DNA of 64,000 nt from positions 62,001-126,000 of the forward strand of contig JAZDHY010000032.1 of assembly GCA_043805435.1 (NCBI GenBank). Direction: 5' to 3'. Below the pieces are notes generated by a model. That model made no database searches. It had not been told where the DNA came from and was given only the letters and a program-made list of their open reading frames with translations. Source of the DNA: JAEXOD01 sp043805435. Lineage in GTDB: Bacteria; Bacteroidota; Ignavibacteria; Ignavibacteriales; Melioribacteraceae. The position numbers were made by a program, and so were the translations under genes. This document shows positions 37,194 through 45,000 of the stretch, piece after piece (the stretch's first letter is position 1; each line of letters starts with the position of its first letter).

Positions 37194-37804
37194 AAATTCA
37201 CCATATTTTTACTTAATTAATCAAATTGTATGCCAATGTTTCATTCTTTGGATATCAATTTGTAGAATATATCTAATTAATTTTAAATTTCATATAATTG
37301 ATACCATAAGATATAAAGTATAATTCAATTAATCTATCGGTACCATATTTTTCTTCAACACAATAATATGCAAACTTTAATAACTAAACAATAAAATTAA
37401 CAAAGCTAATTAAAACTTTGCATAGCCATTATTGTGAGGTAACTGATTTAGATTACAAACATACAACTTTTTCCCAAAGGTCACAATTAAACTCAATCAC
37501 GGCACCAAGTTATGTATATATCAATAAAATTATCAACAAAATCAATTAAAATTAATATAATTTTTTATTGTTAAAATTTATTTGTGTTGCATTAAAAATA
37601 ATTAAACCATTATTTCATTCTTTTATTTCATTTTTATTAATTATTACAATAAAACATCTGCTTAAATAATTTAAACCCAAAATATGTTTATAAACACCTA
37701 AACTTTATAAGCTATTTTTCGATAATTAATAAATACATGTTTTTATTTGTCTCAATTTGATAAATATCTCATATTGACACAAAATTATTCATCAGTAAAA
37801 CAAA
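37194..37804. other. 611-base AT-rich gene-free region upstream of the operon
   Basis: No open reading frame of note, tRNA or strong hairpin. Apart from the sigma-54-like site (37221-37236), it should hold the operon promoter and the end of the GH9 transcript. An imperfect inverted repeat is seen at about 37745-37785. Confidence 0.5.
37221..37236 (-). promoter_or_regulatory. Possible sigma-54 promoter of the exopolysaccharide operon
   Basis: On the minus strand TTGGCAT-ACAAT-TTGA resembles the -24/-12 pattern TTGGCAC-N5-TTGC, with two departures. It lies about 28 bases upstream of the ATG of the KaiC-like gene. Support is by eye only. Confidence 0.3.
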
Positions 37805-39472
37805 TTATCTTGACGAATAATATCCAAACACAAAAACTGCCGTTGCATTTGATGTAATAGTAGGTTCGTTTGTTATATAATCATGCCTGTCGTCTCTATA
37901 ATACGCAGCATCAGTTTGGAAATTGCTGAATCGGTCAGTTTTATCATATTCAATATTATAGTTTTTCATAAATTCCTTTGTAACAGGTCCTGCAGCTAAC
38001 GCACCCGGTAAATACCCTTTGTTTTGATGGCCGACTTGATGATGAAAATTTTTTGTATAATTAGTGCCAATTTTTGATATAAAACTTACTCCCCACTGAT
38101 TTCTACCTAAAATATAATCTCGCTGTAAAACTGCTAACGAATCAAATTGAATGTCATTAGTTAAATCTTTATATAATATTGTTTGCAAACTTATTCCCAA
38201 AAATGTATTAGTTGTACCCCAGCTAAAAGCTGCACCTTCAGAAAACAACTTACTATTTTTTGTAGTATTAAATGCAACTAAATTATTATAAATATAATCC
38301 TTAAATCTTGGATATATTTTAGCTAATTTATAATCGGCAAACGAATTTATATCTCCCCAGCTCCACCAATAATCCGAACCTGCTTTATCTGCATACTTGA
38401 CTGCATCCTCTAAAACATCAGGTCTTAAAGTGGTTAAATAAAATTCAACCGAGCCGAGTGCCAATTTTCCTAAATAATTATTATCAATATACATCCCTGT
38501 ACCGCTGCTATCAATATCCGGAATGTTATCTTTAATAGAATACAAGTTTTCGGCTTTTGTCAAACAGATTTCTGCAAATTCATCGTAATGCAATTTTTCG
38601 CGCCATATTCGTGAGGCTATTGACATTGCCGCAACATATATACCTAATAGATTTTTGCCCATTCCAACAAATCCCGGACGGTCGTATTCCAAAGGATCTT
38701 TTTCCGGCATTCTCCATCCAACCTGCTGATCGCGCCAGTCTTGAACCTGAGTTACAAATTTATCCATTTGGTAGTTGCTTCTTAGCAGCCAATCTAATCC
38801 TATTTTTGCCTCTTCTAAAATATCGGGTACGCCCGATTTATCATTATCAAAGCCAAATTTTTCGGGTGAAAACTCGAATGAAAATAATAAAGTATAAGTT
38901 GTATATGCAATTGTATTTACAAATTTTGTATAATCACCGGCGTCATGCCAGCCTCCGGTTAAATCAATAGAAGTATTAATAGTGTCATTTTTATTGATTA
39001 ATTTAGAAACATCAGCTTTATGACATATTTCATGTAAATACGGATTTGTATATCCGCATCTTTGGACTTTAAAAAATACCATTAAAGAATCAACTACATG
39101 ATTAAAAACTTTATCCGATATTTCAAATTTTTGTGATTTTACATTTTCAAGTTCAACAAAATACTTCCCATGATTGACTAATTTCGAAAAATCAAAAGTA
39201 TAAGAATATTTAAAGTTTCCATAAACTCCAATAGAATTTCCTAAAATAAATGATAAAACTTCTTTATTATTAATTTCTTTTATCAATTTTATTTTTTTAT
39301 TACTTAGGTTTGTATTAGATAGGATAACACCACTTTTTAGATCATTTGGTAAATACCCTACTTGATCAACTCTAATATAAATATCTGTAAGCGCAACCCC
39401 TTCACTTATAGAATTACATGTTAACAAAAGAATGGATAATAAAAACACTATATATTTTATATGTTTATTCAT
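37805..39472 (-). CDS. Glycoside hydrolase family 9 (endoglucanase-like)
   Basis: Exported beta-glycanase, 555 residues. The signal segment ends at LLLTC (Cys 19), which may be a lipobox. An N-terminal cellulase Ig-like domain (about 28-115; IRVDQVGYLPND) precedes the (alpha/alpha)6 barrel. GH9 motifs are GGWHDAGDYTKF (near 174-185; catalytic base Asp), DYILGRNQWGVSF, the HHQVGH stretch and NEPTITSNATAVF, in which Glu would be the proton donor. It lies 611 bases upstream of the exopolysaccharide-like operon on the same strand. That recalls the hydrolase linked to cellulose synthases (BcsZ, a different family), but use in plant-cellulose digestion is equally possible. Confidence 0.92.
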   Translation of the reverse strand: MNKHIKYIVFLLSILLLTCNSISEGVALTDIYIRVDQVGYLPNDLKSGVILSNTNLSNKKIKLIKEINNKEVLSFILGNSIGVYGNFKYSYTFDFSKLVNHGKYFVELENVKSQKFEISDKVFNHVVDSLMVFFKVQRCGYTNPYLHEICHKADVSKLINKNDTINTSIDLTGGWHDAGDYTKFVNTIAYTTYTLLFSFEFSPEKFGFDNDKSGVPDILEEAKIGLDWLLRSNYQMDKFVTQVQDWRDQQVGWRMPEKDPLEYDRPGFVGMGKNLLGIYVAAMSIASRIWREKLHYDEFAEICLTKAENLYSIKDNIPDIDSSGTGMYIDNNYLGKLALGSVEFYLTTLRPDVLEDAVKYADKAGSDYWWSWGDINSFADYKLAKIYPRFKDYIYNNLVAFNTTKNSKLFSEGAAFSWGTTNTFLGISLQTILYKDLTNDIQFDSLAVLQRDYILGRNQWGVSFISKIGTNYTKNFHHQVGHQNKGYLPGALAAGPVTKEFMKNYNIEYDKTDRFSNFQTDAAYYRDDRHDYITNEPTITSNATAVFVFGYYSSR

Positions 39473-39544
39473 AGATATTTCCGGTAATTCACAATACTAT
39501 TAACTATATTTTAATTTATTAAATAAAAGCCGGGTTCTTTTTAT

Positions 39545-39570
39545 CTCCCTTGTTTAAATAAACAAGGGAG
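39545..39570. terminator. Perfect 12-bp-stem hairpin after the epimerase gene
   Basis: CTCCCTTGTTTA-AA-TAAACAAGGGAG is a perfect inverted repeat downstream of the minus-strand epimerase gene. It lacks a T-run on the minus strand, so it may be a terminator without a U-tract, an mRNA-end stabiliser or another site. Confidence 0.4.
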
Positions 39571-39633
39571 AATAAATAAACTTTATAAAAAGTGTATTAA
39601 CAAAATATATATTTAAATAAGTTTATTAAATAT

Positions 39634-40758
39634 TTATTTTTTAATAATTCCTATACCCGGTCTATCTGTAAGAATAATACGGCCGTTTTCAACTTTTGTT
39701 CCATCATAAGGATCATTAGAAATTAATAGATTACCGTCTAAATCAGCCCATTCGACTAACGGAGAAAGCTGGGCTGCTGCTGCAATTGCGCATGAAGTTT
39801 CTGTCATACAGCCAATCATCAATTTCATACCTAAAGCACTTGCTAAATTAAACATTTTATGTGCTTCTCTCATTCCTGTACATTTCATAAGTTTTACATT
39901 TATACCTGAATATACACCATAAGCTTTTCTAACATCTGCAAGTCTTTGAACTGATTCGTCACCAAATGTGGGCAATGGACTATTTTGTGTTAACCATGCA
40001 TTATCATCAATTTGTTCTTTTGGCATAGGCTGTTCAATAAATTTAACACCTTTTTCATTCAACCAGTGAATCATATCAAGAGCAAAATGTTTATCCTTCC
40101 AACCCTGATTAATATCAACAACTAATGGTTTATCAGTTACCGAACGTATGGTTTCAATCATTTCTTTATCAGTATCTCTTCCAAGTTTAACTTTCAAAAC
40201 TTTATAATCGTCAGCTTCTTTTACTTTTACTTTAACTACTTCCGGGGTATCAATACCTATTGTAAATGTAGTATTTGGTGTTTTATTTTTATCATAACCC
40301 CATATTTTATAAATGGGCTGATTTGTTATTTTTCCTATTAAATCGTGTAAAGCTATATCAATAGATGCTTTTGCCGCACAATTTTTTTCTGCAATTGAAT
40401 CTACATAAGTAAGAATATTATCCAAATCAAATGGATCATTAAATTGTGATAAGTCAACTTTAGATAAAAAGTTGGCAACAGTTTCGTGCGATTCACCAAG
40501 ATATGGAGGCATTGATGCTTCGCCATATCCTATAACTCCCTCCCATTCTATTTGGGTAAGCATTACGGCTGTTGTGGAACGTGAATTTGTTGCAATAGTA
40601 AAAACATGCTTTAAATTTAAAGTATAAGGCTGATAAGTTAATTTCATTTTTGAGTTTCCAAAATTTTTAGCAAATAGTTTTGAATTTGTAAATGGTATCA
40701 ATAATGCACCGGCAGCTAATCCGGCACTTGTCATAAAGTTTCGTCTATTCATTTTCAT
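39634..40758 (-). CDS. Dipeptide epimerase (L-Ala-D/L-Glu type) with Tat signal
   Basis: Enolase-superfamily enzyme expected to turn L-Ala-D-Glu from peptidoglycan into L-Ala-L-Glu. Near the N-terminus is a twin-arginine motif, NRRNFMTSAGLAAGALL, suggesting export as a folded protein. Catalytic features are the KVKLG lysine pair (KxK), metal ligands in VVDINQGW, FIEQP and FGDES, and the second lysine in NVKLMKCTG. The ATG at 40758 is chosen because AAGGAG lies about 8 bases upstream; the upstream TTG extension has no ribosome site. This gives 374 residues. It overlaps the stop of the NlpC/P60 gene by 14 bases. Export of a dipeptide epimerase is unusual, since E. coli YcjG is cytoplasmic. Confidence 0.9.
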   Translation of the reverse strand: MKMNRRNFMTSAGLAAGALLIPFTNSKLFAKNFGNSKMKLTYQPYTLNLKHVFTIATNSRSTTAVMLTQIEWEGVIGYGEASMPPYLGESHETVANFLSKVDLSQFNDPFDLDNILTYVDSIAEKNCAAKASIDIALHDLIGKITNQPIYKIWGYDKNKTPNTTFTIGIDTPEVVKVKVKEADDYKVLKVKLGRDTDKEMIETIRSVTDKPLVVDINQGWKDKHFALDMIHWLNEKGVKFIEQPMPKEQIDDNAWLTQNSPLPTFGDESVQRLADVRKAYGVYSGINVKLMKCTGMREAHKMFNLASALGMKLMIGCMTETSCAIAAAAQLSPLVEWADLDGNLLISNDPYDGTKVENGRIILTDRPGIGIIKK

Positions 40759-41962
40759 TAAATTTTTCTCCTTTATATATATCAATATTTTTTAACATAA
40801 AAATCTCGTTTTTATCAAGAGAAGTTAATATGCGTTTTGCACGAATAAATGCGTTTAATCTATATTCATTATAATTCGGTTTGTTTTTATCAAAACTATC
40901 AATTGAAATGATTCCGGCTGAATGAATAAAATCTAAATTGCCTAAATATATGGCAACATGAGTAATCTTTTCCGGTTTATTATCAGTAGATTTTCTTCCA
41001 AAAAACAATAAATCTCCCGGCTGGCAATTATCAAAACCATTTTTTGTATCTACTTCAATTCCTGTTAATACCTGTTGCGAAGCATCACGTTTTAATAAAA
41101 CCCCATTCATAAAATAAACAGTTTTAGAAAATCCGCTGCAATCTAAAGCTTTTGCTGATGTTCCTCCCCAAAGATATGGAAGACCATTAAATTTTTTGGC
41201 AGTGCTAATAATCTTTTCTTGAGTCGGTTCAGTATTTTTTAACCATTCTTCTAAATCAATACAGTTTTCACTTTCAATATAACCTATTCTTCCATCTGCA
41301 TATTCAACTTTAGTAAAACTGCCGTCAATACCCAAATATTTTAAAATATTTCCAAGAACAATATCCGATACTCTAAACGACTGTTTGTCTGTTTCCGAAT
41401 AAACAAATCCAAATTCATTTGTATATATTATTTTTTTTGCAGTTATCCATTCATTAACTTCATCTAATGTTTTTAATGCTACACCATCATTATCAACCCA
41501 TGCAATATAATTATCAGGAGTTTGGAGTAAATACCAGCCGTCTTTTTTGTCAAAAACCCTAACGGCGGTACCAAGTAACGCTTGAGTTGCCATTTCAGCT
41601 GAATGTTCGGGGGCTACCCTTAAATTTGCTACAGAAAGGTTTATTACACCATAATGCTTTTTACCTAAAACAGTTGAGGGCAAAACTGTTATTTCATCTT
41701 TAATAGTCTTATCCAAATTAATTAAAGAATTTAACAATTCCGATTTTGCTTTTTTTAAGTTTGTTTCTCCGGTAATTATTAATTGACCATCAATTTCTTT
41801 TAATTCGATATTAAATATCGCAACCCTTTTATCCGGCGCATATTTGGTTTTAACTTCAAAAATTAATTCTTTCATTTTTTCCATACTTTTTTTATCCTGT
41901 CCATAAATAATACTACTTATAAAAACGGTACTCATTATCATAAAATACATAAATCTTTTCAT
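40745..41962 (-). CDS. Exported NlpC/P60 endopeptidase with SH3-like domains
   Basis: Cell-wall peptidase of the C40 family, 405 residues. A signal peptide (MKRFMYFMIMSTVFISSIIYG, in part) precedes an N-terminal BON-like segment, one or two bacterial SH3-like folds (LRVAPEHSAEMATQALLGT, in part) and the NlpC/P60 domain. The catalytic Cys lies in ALDCSGFSKTVY and the His in THVAIYLGNLDFIHSAG. Relatives such as B. subtilis YkfC cut gamma-D-Glu-diamino acid bonds and need a free N-terminal L-Ala. The neighbouring epimerase acts on the resulting L-Ala-D-Glu, so the two genes form a murein-peptide recycling pair. The start is the ATG at 41962; a TTG extension of five codons is less likely. Confidence 0.9.
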   Translation of the reverse strand: MKRFMYFMIMSTVFISSIIYGQDKKSMEKMKELIFEVKTKYAPDKRVAIFNIELKEIDGQLIITGETNLKKAKSELLNSLINLDKTIKDEITVLPSTVLGKKHYGVINLSVANLRVAPEHSAEMATQALLGTAVRVFDKKDGWYLLQTPDNYIAWVDNDGVALKTLDEVNEWITAKKIIYTNEFGFVYSETDKQSFRVSDIVLGNILKYLGIDGSFTKVEYADGRIGYIESENCIDLEEWLKNTEPTQEKIISTAKKFNGLPYLWGGTSAKALDCSGFSKTVYFMNGVLLKRDASQQVLTGIEVDTKNGFDNCQPGDLLFFGRKSTDNKPEKITHVAIYLGNLDFIHSAGIISIDSFDKNKPNYNEYRLNAFIRAKRILTSLDKNEIFMLKNIDIYKGEKFNENE

Positions 41963-42208
41963 AGTATCTCGTCTCAATTTATTATAATAAAATATAATTA
42001 AAAGTTAAATTTAACAAAATTAATGCTTATTAGCATATAATTTTTAAATAATTAAGTAGTAAATGTTCAAAAAAAAATCACTTATAGAAATTAATACTTG
42101 TGAAAACTTAACAATAATAATATATTTTGCACTAGTAATTATTTTATACTAAATAATAGCTATTATTAAAATATTTATCCAAATCTAAAACTAAAAATAT
42201 AGGTTAAA

Positions 42209-43768
42209 ATGGCAGTACAAAAAGAAAGAGAAAGATGGGGCAGCAGAATAGGTTTGATTCTTGCTGTGGCCGGAAATGCTGTTGGACTTGGTAATTTTTT
42301 ACGATTTCCTGTTCAAGCTGCACAAAATGGCGGCGGTACTTTTATGATTCCTTATTTTATTTTTTTCCTTTTACTCGGCATTCCTTTAATGTGGATTGAA
42401 TGGGGTATTGGACGTTATGGTGGTAAATTTAAACATGGTAGTGCTCCCGGAATGTTTGACGCCCTTTGGAAAAATAAGATTTCTAAATATTTTGGAGCTT
42501 TGGGACTTTTTATTTCTTTTATGATAATGGTTTATTATACTTATATCACTTCATGGACTCTTGGCTTTAGTTTTTTTTCTATAACCAAAATGTATTTTGG
42601 ATTAGAAAGTTTTTCTTCCATGAAATCATTTTTATATAGTTACCAAGGACGTGAAATAAGTTCAAGTTTTAGCAATATTTATCCAGCCTATATTTTTATG
42701 CTTTTTACATTTATAGCCAATTTTTATATTTTATACCGTGGTGTAACACGCGGAATTGAAAAGCTTGCAAAAATTGCAATGCCGGCTTTATTTATTTTTG
42801 GAATTATTATTGTTATTAGGGTATTAACACTTGGAACCCCAAACCCGGCAATACCTGAAAATTCGGTTGTCAGCGGTTTTGCATTTATATGGAATCCTGA
42901 TTTTTCAAAACTTGGAGACCCAAAAATTTGGCTTGCCGCAGCGGGACAGATCTTTTTTACTCTTTCTTTAGGTATGGGGTCAATTCAAGCATATGCCAGT
43001 TATTTAAAGCCAAAAGATGATATAGTTCTTTCCGGTTTAACAACAGCCGCAACAAATGAATTTGCCGAAGTAATACTTGGCGGTTCTATTGCAATTCCTA
43101 TTGCAGTAGCTTTTTTTGGTGTAACAATTACCACTCAAATGGCAGCAGGCGGTGCATTTGATTTGGGTTTTGCGTCTTTACCGTTAGTATTTGAACAACT
43201 TCCCTTTGGTGAAATATTTGGATTTTTATGGTTTTTATTATTGTTTTTTGCCGGTATTACTTCTTCAGTTGCCATGGGGCAGCCGATTGTTGCGTTTCTT
43301 GAAGATGAATTTGGGTTTAATAAAAAGAAAGCTGTTGCTGCAGTTGCAACAATAACTTTTATTTGCATTCAATTTGTGGTGTTTTTCTTAAAATATGGCG
43401 TTTTAAATGAAATGGATTATTGGGCCGGTACATTTGGTTTAGTTGTTTTTGCTTTTTTTGAGATAATAATTTTTATGTGGATTTTTGGAAGTGAAAATGC
43501 ATTTGCCGAAATGAATAGCGGAGGTGATATTAAAATACCTCAAATATTTAAATATATAATGAAATATATTACACCTTTGGCCTTATTTTCAATTATTACT
43601 TGGTGGTTAATTCAGGATGCTATTCCTATATTTTTATTAAATAATGTTTCGCAAGAAAATGTACCTTACGTGCTATCAACAAGAATAGTTATGTTTTTAC
43701 TATTGCTAGGCTTGTTTTATTTAGTTCATTTAGCTTGGAAAAAAAAGGAGAAAAACCATGGAATTTAA
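42209..43768 (+). CDS. Sodium-dependent transporter, NSS (SNF) family
   Basis: Inner-membrane sodium symporter of 519 residues with about 12 hydrophobic segments, related to LeuT, MhsT and MetP. The first helix carries the substrate- and sodium-site stretch AVAGNAVGLGNFLRFP (near 20-35), preceded by RERWGSRIG. The unwound GNAVGLGN segment and GQIFFTLSLGMGSI in helix 6 are typical. The substrate is probably an amino acid but cannot be read. The gene ends in KKKEKNHGI and overlaps the start of a small membrane subunit. The upstream 246-base region, shared with the divergent NlpC gene, must hold promoters for both. Confidence 0.95.
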   Translation: MAVQKERERWGSRIGLILAVAGNAVGLGNFLRFPVQAAQNGGGTFMIPYFIFFLLLGIPLMWIEWGIGRYGGKFKHGSAPGMFDALWKNKISKYFGALGLFISFMIMVYYTYITSWTLGFSFFSITKMYFGLESFSSMKSFLYSYQGREISSSFSNIYPAYIFMLFTFIANFYILYRGVTRGIEKLAKIAMPALFIFGIIIVIRVLTLGTPNPAIPENSVVSGFAFIWNPDFSKLGDPKIWLAAAGQIFFTLSLGMGSIQAYASYLKPKDDIVLSGLTTAATNEFAEVILGGSIAIPIAVAFFGVTITTQMAAGGAFDLGFASLPLVFEQLPFGEIFGFLWFLLLFFAGITSSVAMGQPIVAFLEDEFGFNKKKAVAAVATITFICIQFVVFFLKYGVLNEMDYWAGTFGLVVFAFFEIIIFMWIFGSENAFAEMNSGGDIKIPQIFKYIMKYITPLALFSIITWWLIQDAIPIFLLNNVSQENVPYVLSTRIVMFLLLLGLFYLVHLAWKKKEKNHGI

Positions 43769-43868
43769 ACCCGAAGGTTATCTGTTTTTAATTGCCTCTT
43801 GGTCAATAATTATCGCTTTGATGGTTTATTGCTATAAAAAAGTTTTGTTTGATAAAAAGAAAGATTAA
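43758..43868 (+). CDS. NSS-transporter small subunit (MetS-like), 36 residues
   Basis: A 36-codon gene overlapping the transporter by 11 bases, with AAGGAG seven bases before its ATG. The peptide is a single membrane helix (YLFLIASWSIIIALMVYCY) flanked by MEFKPEG and a basic end KKVLFDKKKD. Corynebacterial methionine transporter MetP needs a comparable small subunit, MetS, encoded next to it. Size, overlap and topology match, while residue identity has not been tested. Confidence 0.85.
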   Translation: MEFKPEGYLFLIASWSIIIALMVYCYKKVLFDKKKD

Positions 43869-43872
43869 AATT

Positions 43873-43899
43873 AAAAAAGGGGCTTTACACCCCTTTTTT
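43873..43899. terminator. Bidirectional terminator
   Basis: AAAAAAGGGG-CTTTACA-CCCCTTTTTT forms a 10-bp stem. It follows the small-subunit gene directly and faces the end of the convergent phosphofructokinase gene. Confidence 0.9.
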
Positions 43900-43921
43900 T
43901 AATATTATAAAGCTATTTCTA

Positions 43922-44968
43922 TCAACCAAAAAATGTTGCAGCAACATTATAAAGATCATCGGATACAAGTTTTAATTCACCAGTTGCATCAGCAAGAGAA
44001 ACAGCAACAATATCGGTACCGCGTAAGGATGACATTTTACCAAAATCACCTTTATCAACTAATTCTGCGGCAAAAACGCCAAATCTTGTTCCAAGTACTC
44101 TATCAAAAGCAGTAGGTGTTCCGCCTCGTTGAATATGACCTAATACAGTTGCTCTTGTTTCAAAACCGGTTCTTTGTTCAATTTCATCGGCTACAATATT
44201 GCCAATTCCACCAAGTGTAACATGACCAAAAGAATCTTTTTTCATACTTGTTAAAATAAATGAACCGTCTTTATCCGTATCGTCTTCAGTTTGGAATTTG
44301 GCACCTTCAGCAACAACAACAATACTAAAAGATTTACCTCTGGCATGTCTTTTCTTTAAAGTTTCGCAAACTTCTTCCAAATTAAATTTTTTCTCAGGAA
44401 TCAAAATAATATCTGCACCACCTGCCATTCCAGAATGTAATGCAATCCAGCCGGCGTGTCTTCCCATTACTTCAACAACCATAACTCTGTTGTGTGATTC
44501 TGCGGTTGTATGTAATCTATCAATCGCTTCAGTTGCAACATTAACAGCTGTATCAAATCCAAAGGTATAATCAGTAGCATTTAAATCATTATCAATAGTT
44601 TTTGGAACACCAACAACATTAATACCTGCTTTGTATAATTTTGCTGCTATTCCTAATGTATCTTCACCACCAATAGCAACTAATGCATCAAGCCCTAATT
44701 CTTTCATACTTGCAATAGCTGTTTGTTCACCGTTAGGTATTTTGTAAACATTTGTACGCGATGAACCAAGTATTGTACCACCGCGATGCAAAATTCCGGA
44801 AATTTCATCTAAACTAAGTGGTACAGTATTTTTTTCTAACAAGCCTTTCCAGCCATTTCTTAAACCAATACATTCGTGCCCCAATTGAACTGATTTACGA
44901 ACAACTGCACGTATAACGGCGTTTAATCCGGGGCAATCTCCGCCACCAGTTAATATCCCGATTTTCAT
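43922..44968 (-). CDS. pfp: Phosphofructokinase, probably pyrophosphate-dependent
   Basis: Phosphorylates fructose 6-phosphate; 348 residues. Substrate-site motifs are GGGDCPGLNAVIR, PKTIDNDL (122-129, catalytic D126), MGRHAGW and GHIQRGGTPTAFDR. Two residues decide the phosphoryl donor: ATP enzymes have Gly in GGDGS and in PGTIDND, whereas this one has Asp in GGEDT (100-104) and Lys in PKTIDND (K123). Both fit the pyrophosphate-using group that includes Amycolatopsis PFK. A pyrophosphate enzyme is reversible and saves ATP, in keeping with an anaerobic lifestyle. TAGGAG precedes the ATG. The helicase gene upstream ends 32 bases away. Confidence 0.93.
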   Translation of the reverse strand: MKIGILTGGGDCPGLNAVIRAVVRKSVQLGHECIGLRNGWKGLLEKNTVPLSLDEISGILHRGGTILGSSRTNVYKIPNGEQTAIASMKELGLDALVAIGGEDTLGIAAKLYKAGINVVGVPKTIDNDLNATDYTFGFDTAVNVATEAIDRLHTTAESHNRVMVVEVMGRHAGWIALHSGMAGGADIILIPEKKFNLEEVCETLKKRHARGKSFSIVVVAEGAKFQTEDDTDKDGSFILTSMKKDSFGHVTLGGIGNIVADEIEQRTGFETRATVLGHIQRGGTPTAFDRVLGTRFGVFAAELVDKGDFGKMSSLRGTDIVAVSLADATGELKLVSDDLYNVAATFFG

Positions 44969-45000
44969 TTTAACTCCTAAAGATTTATTTATATAAAAAC

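Noticed and set aside
37745..37785. Imperfect inverted repeat as terminator of the GH9 gene
   Set aside because: Pairing contains several mismatches and an indel, and there is no T-run.
38557..38970. Plus-strand reading frame of 137 codons inside the GH9 gene
   Set aside because: Antisense to a clear GH9 coding frame and without a start signal.
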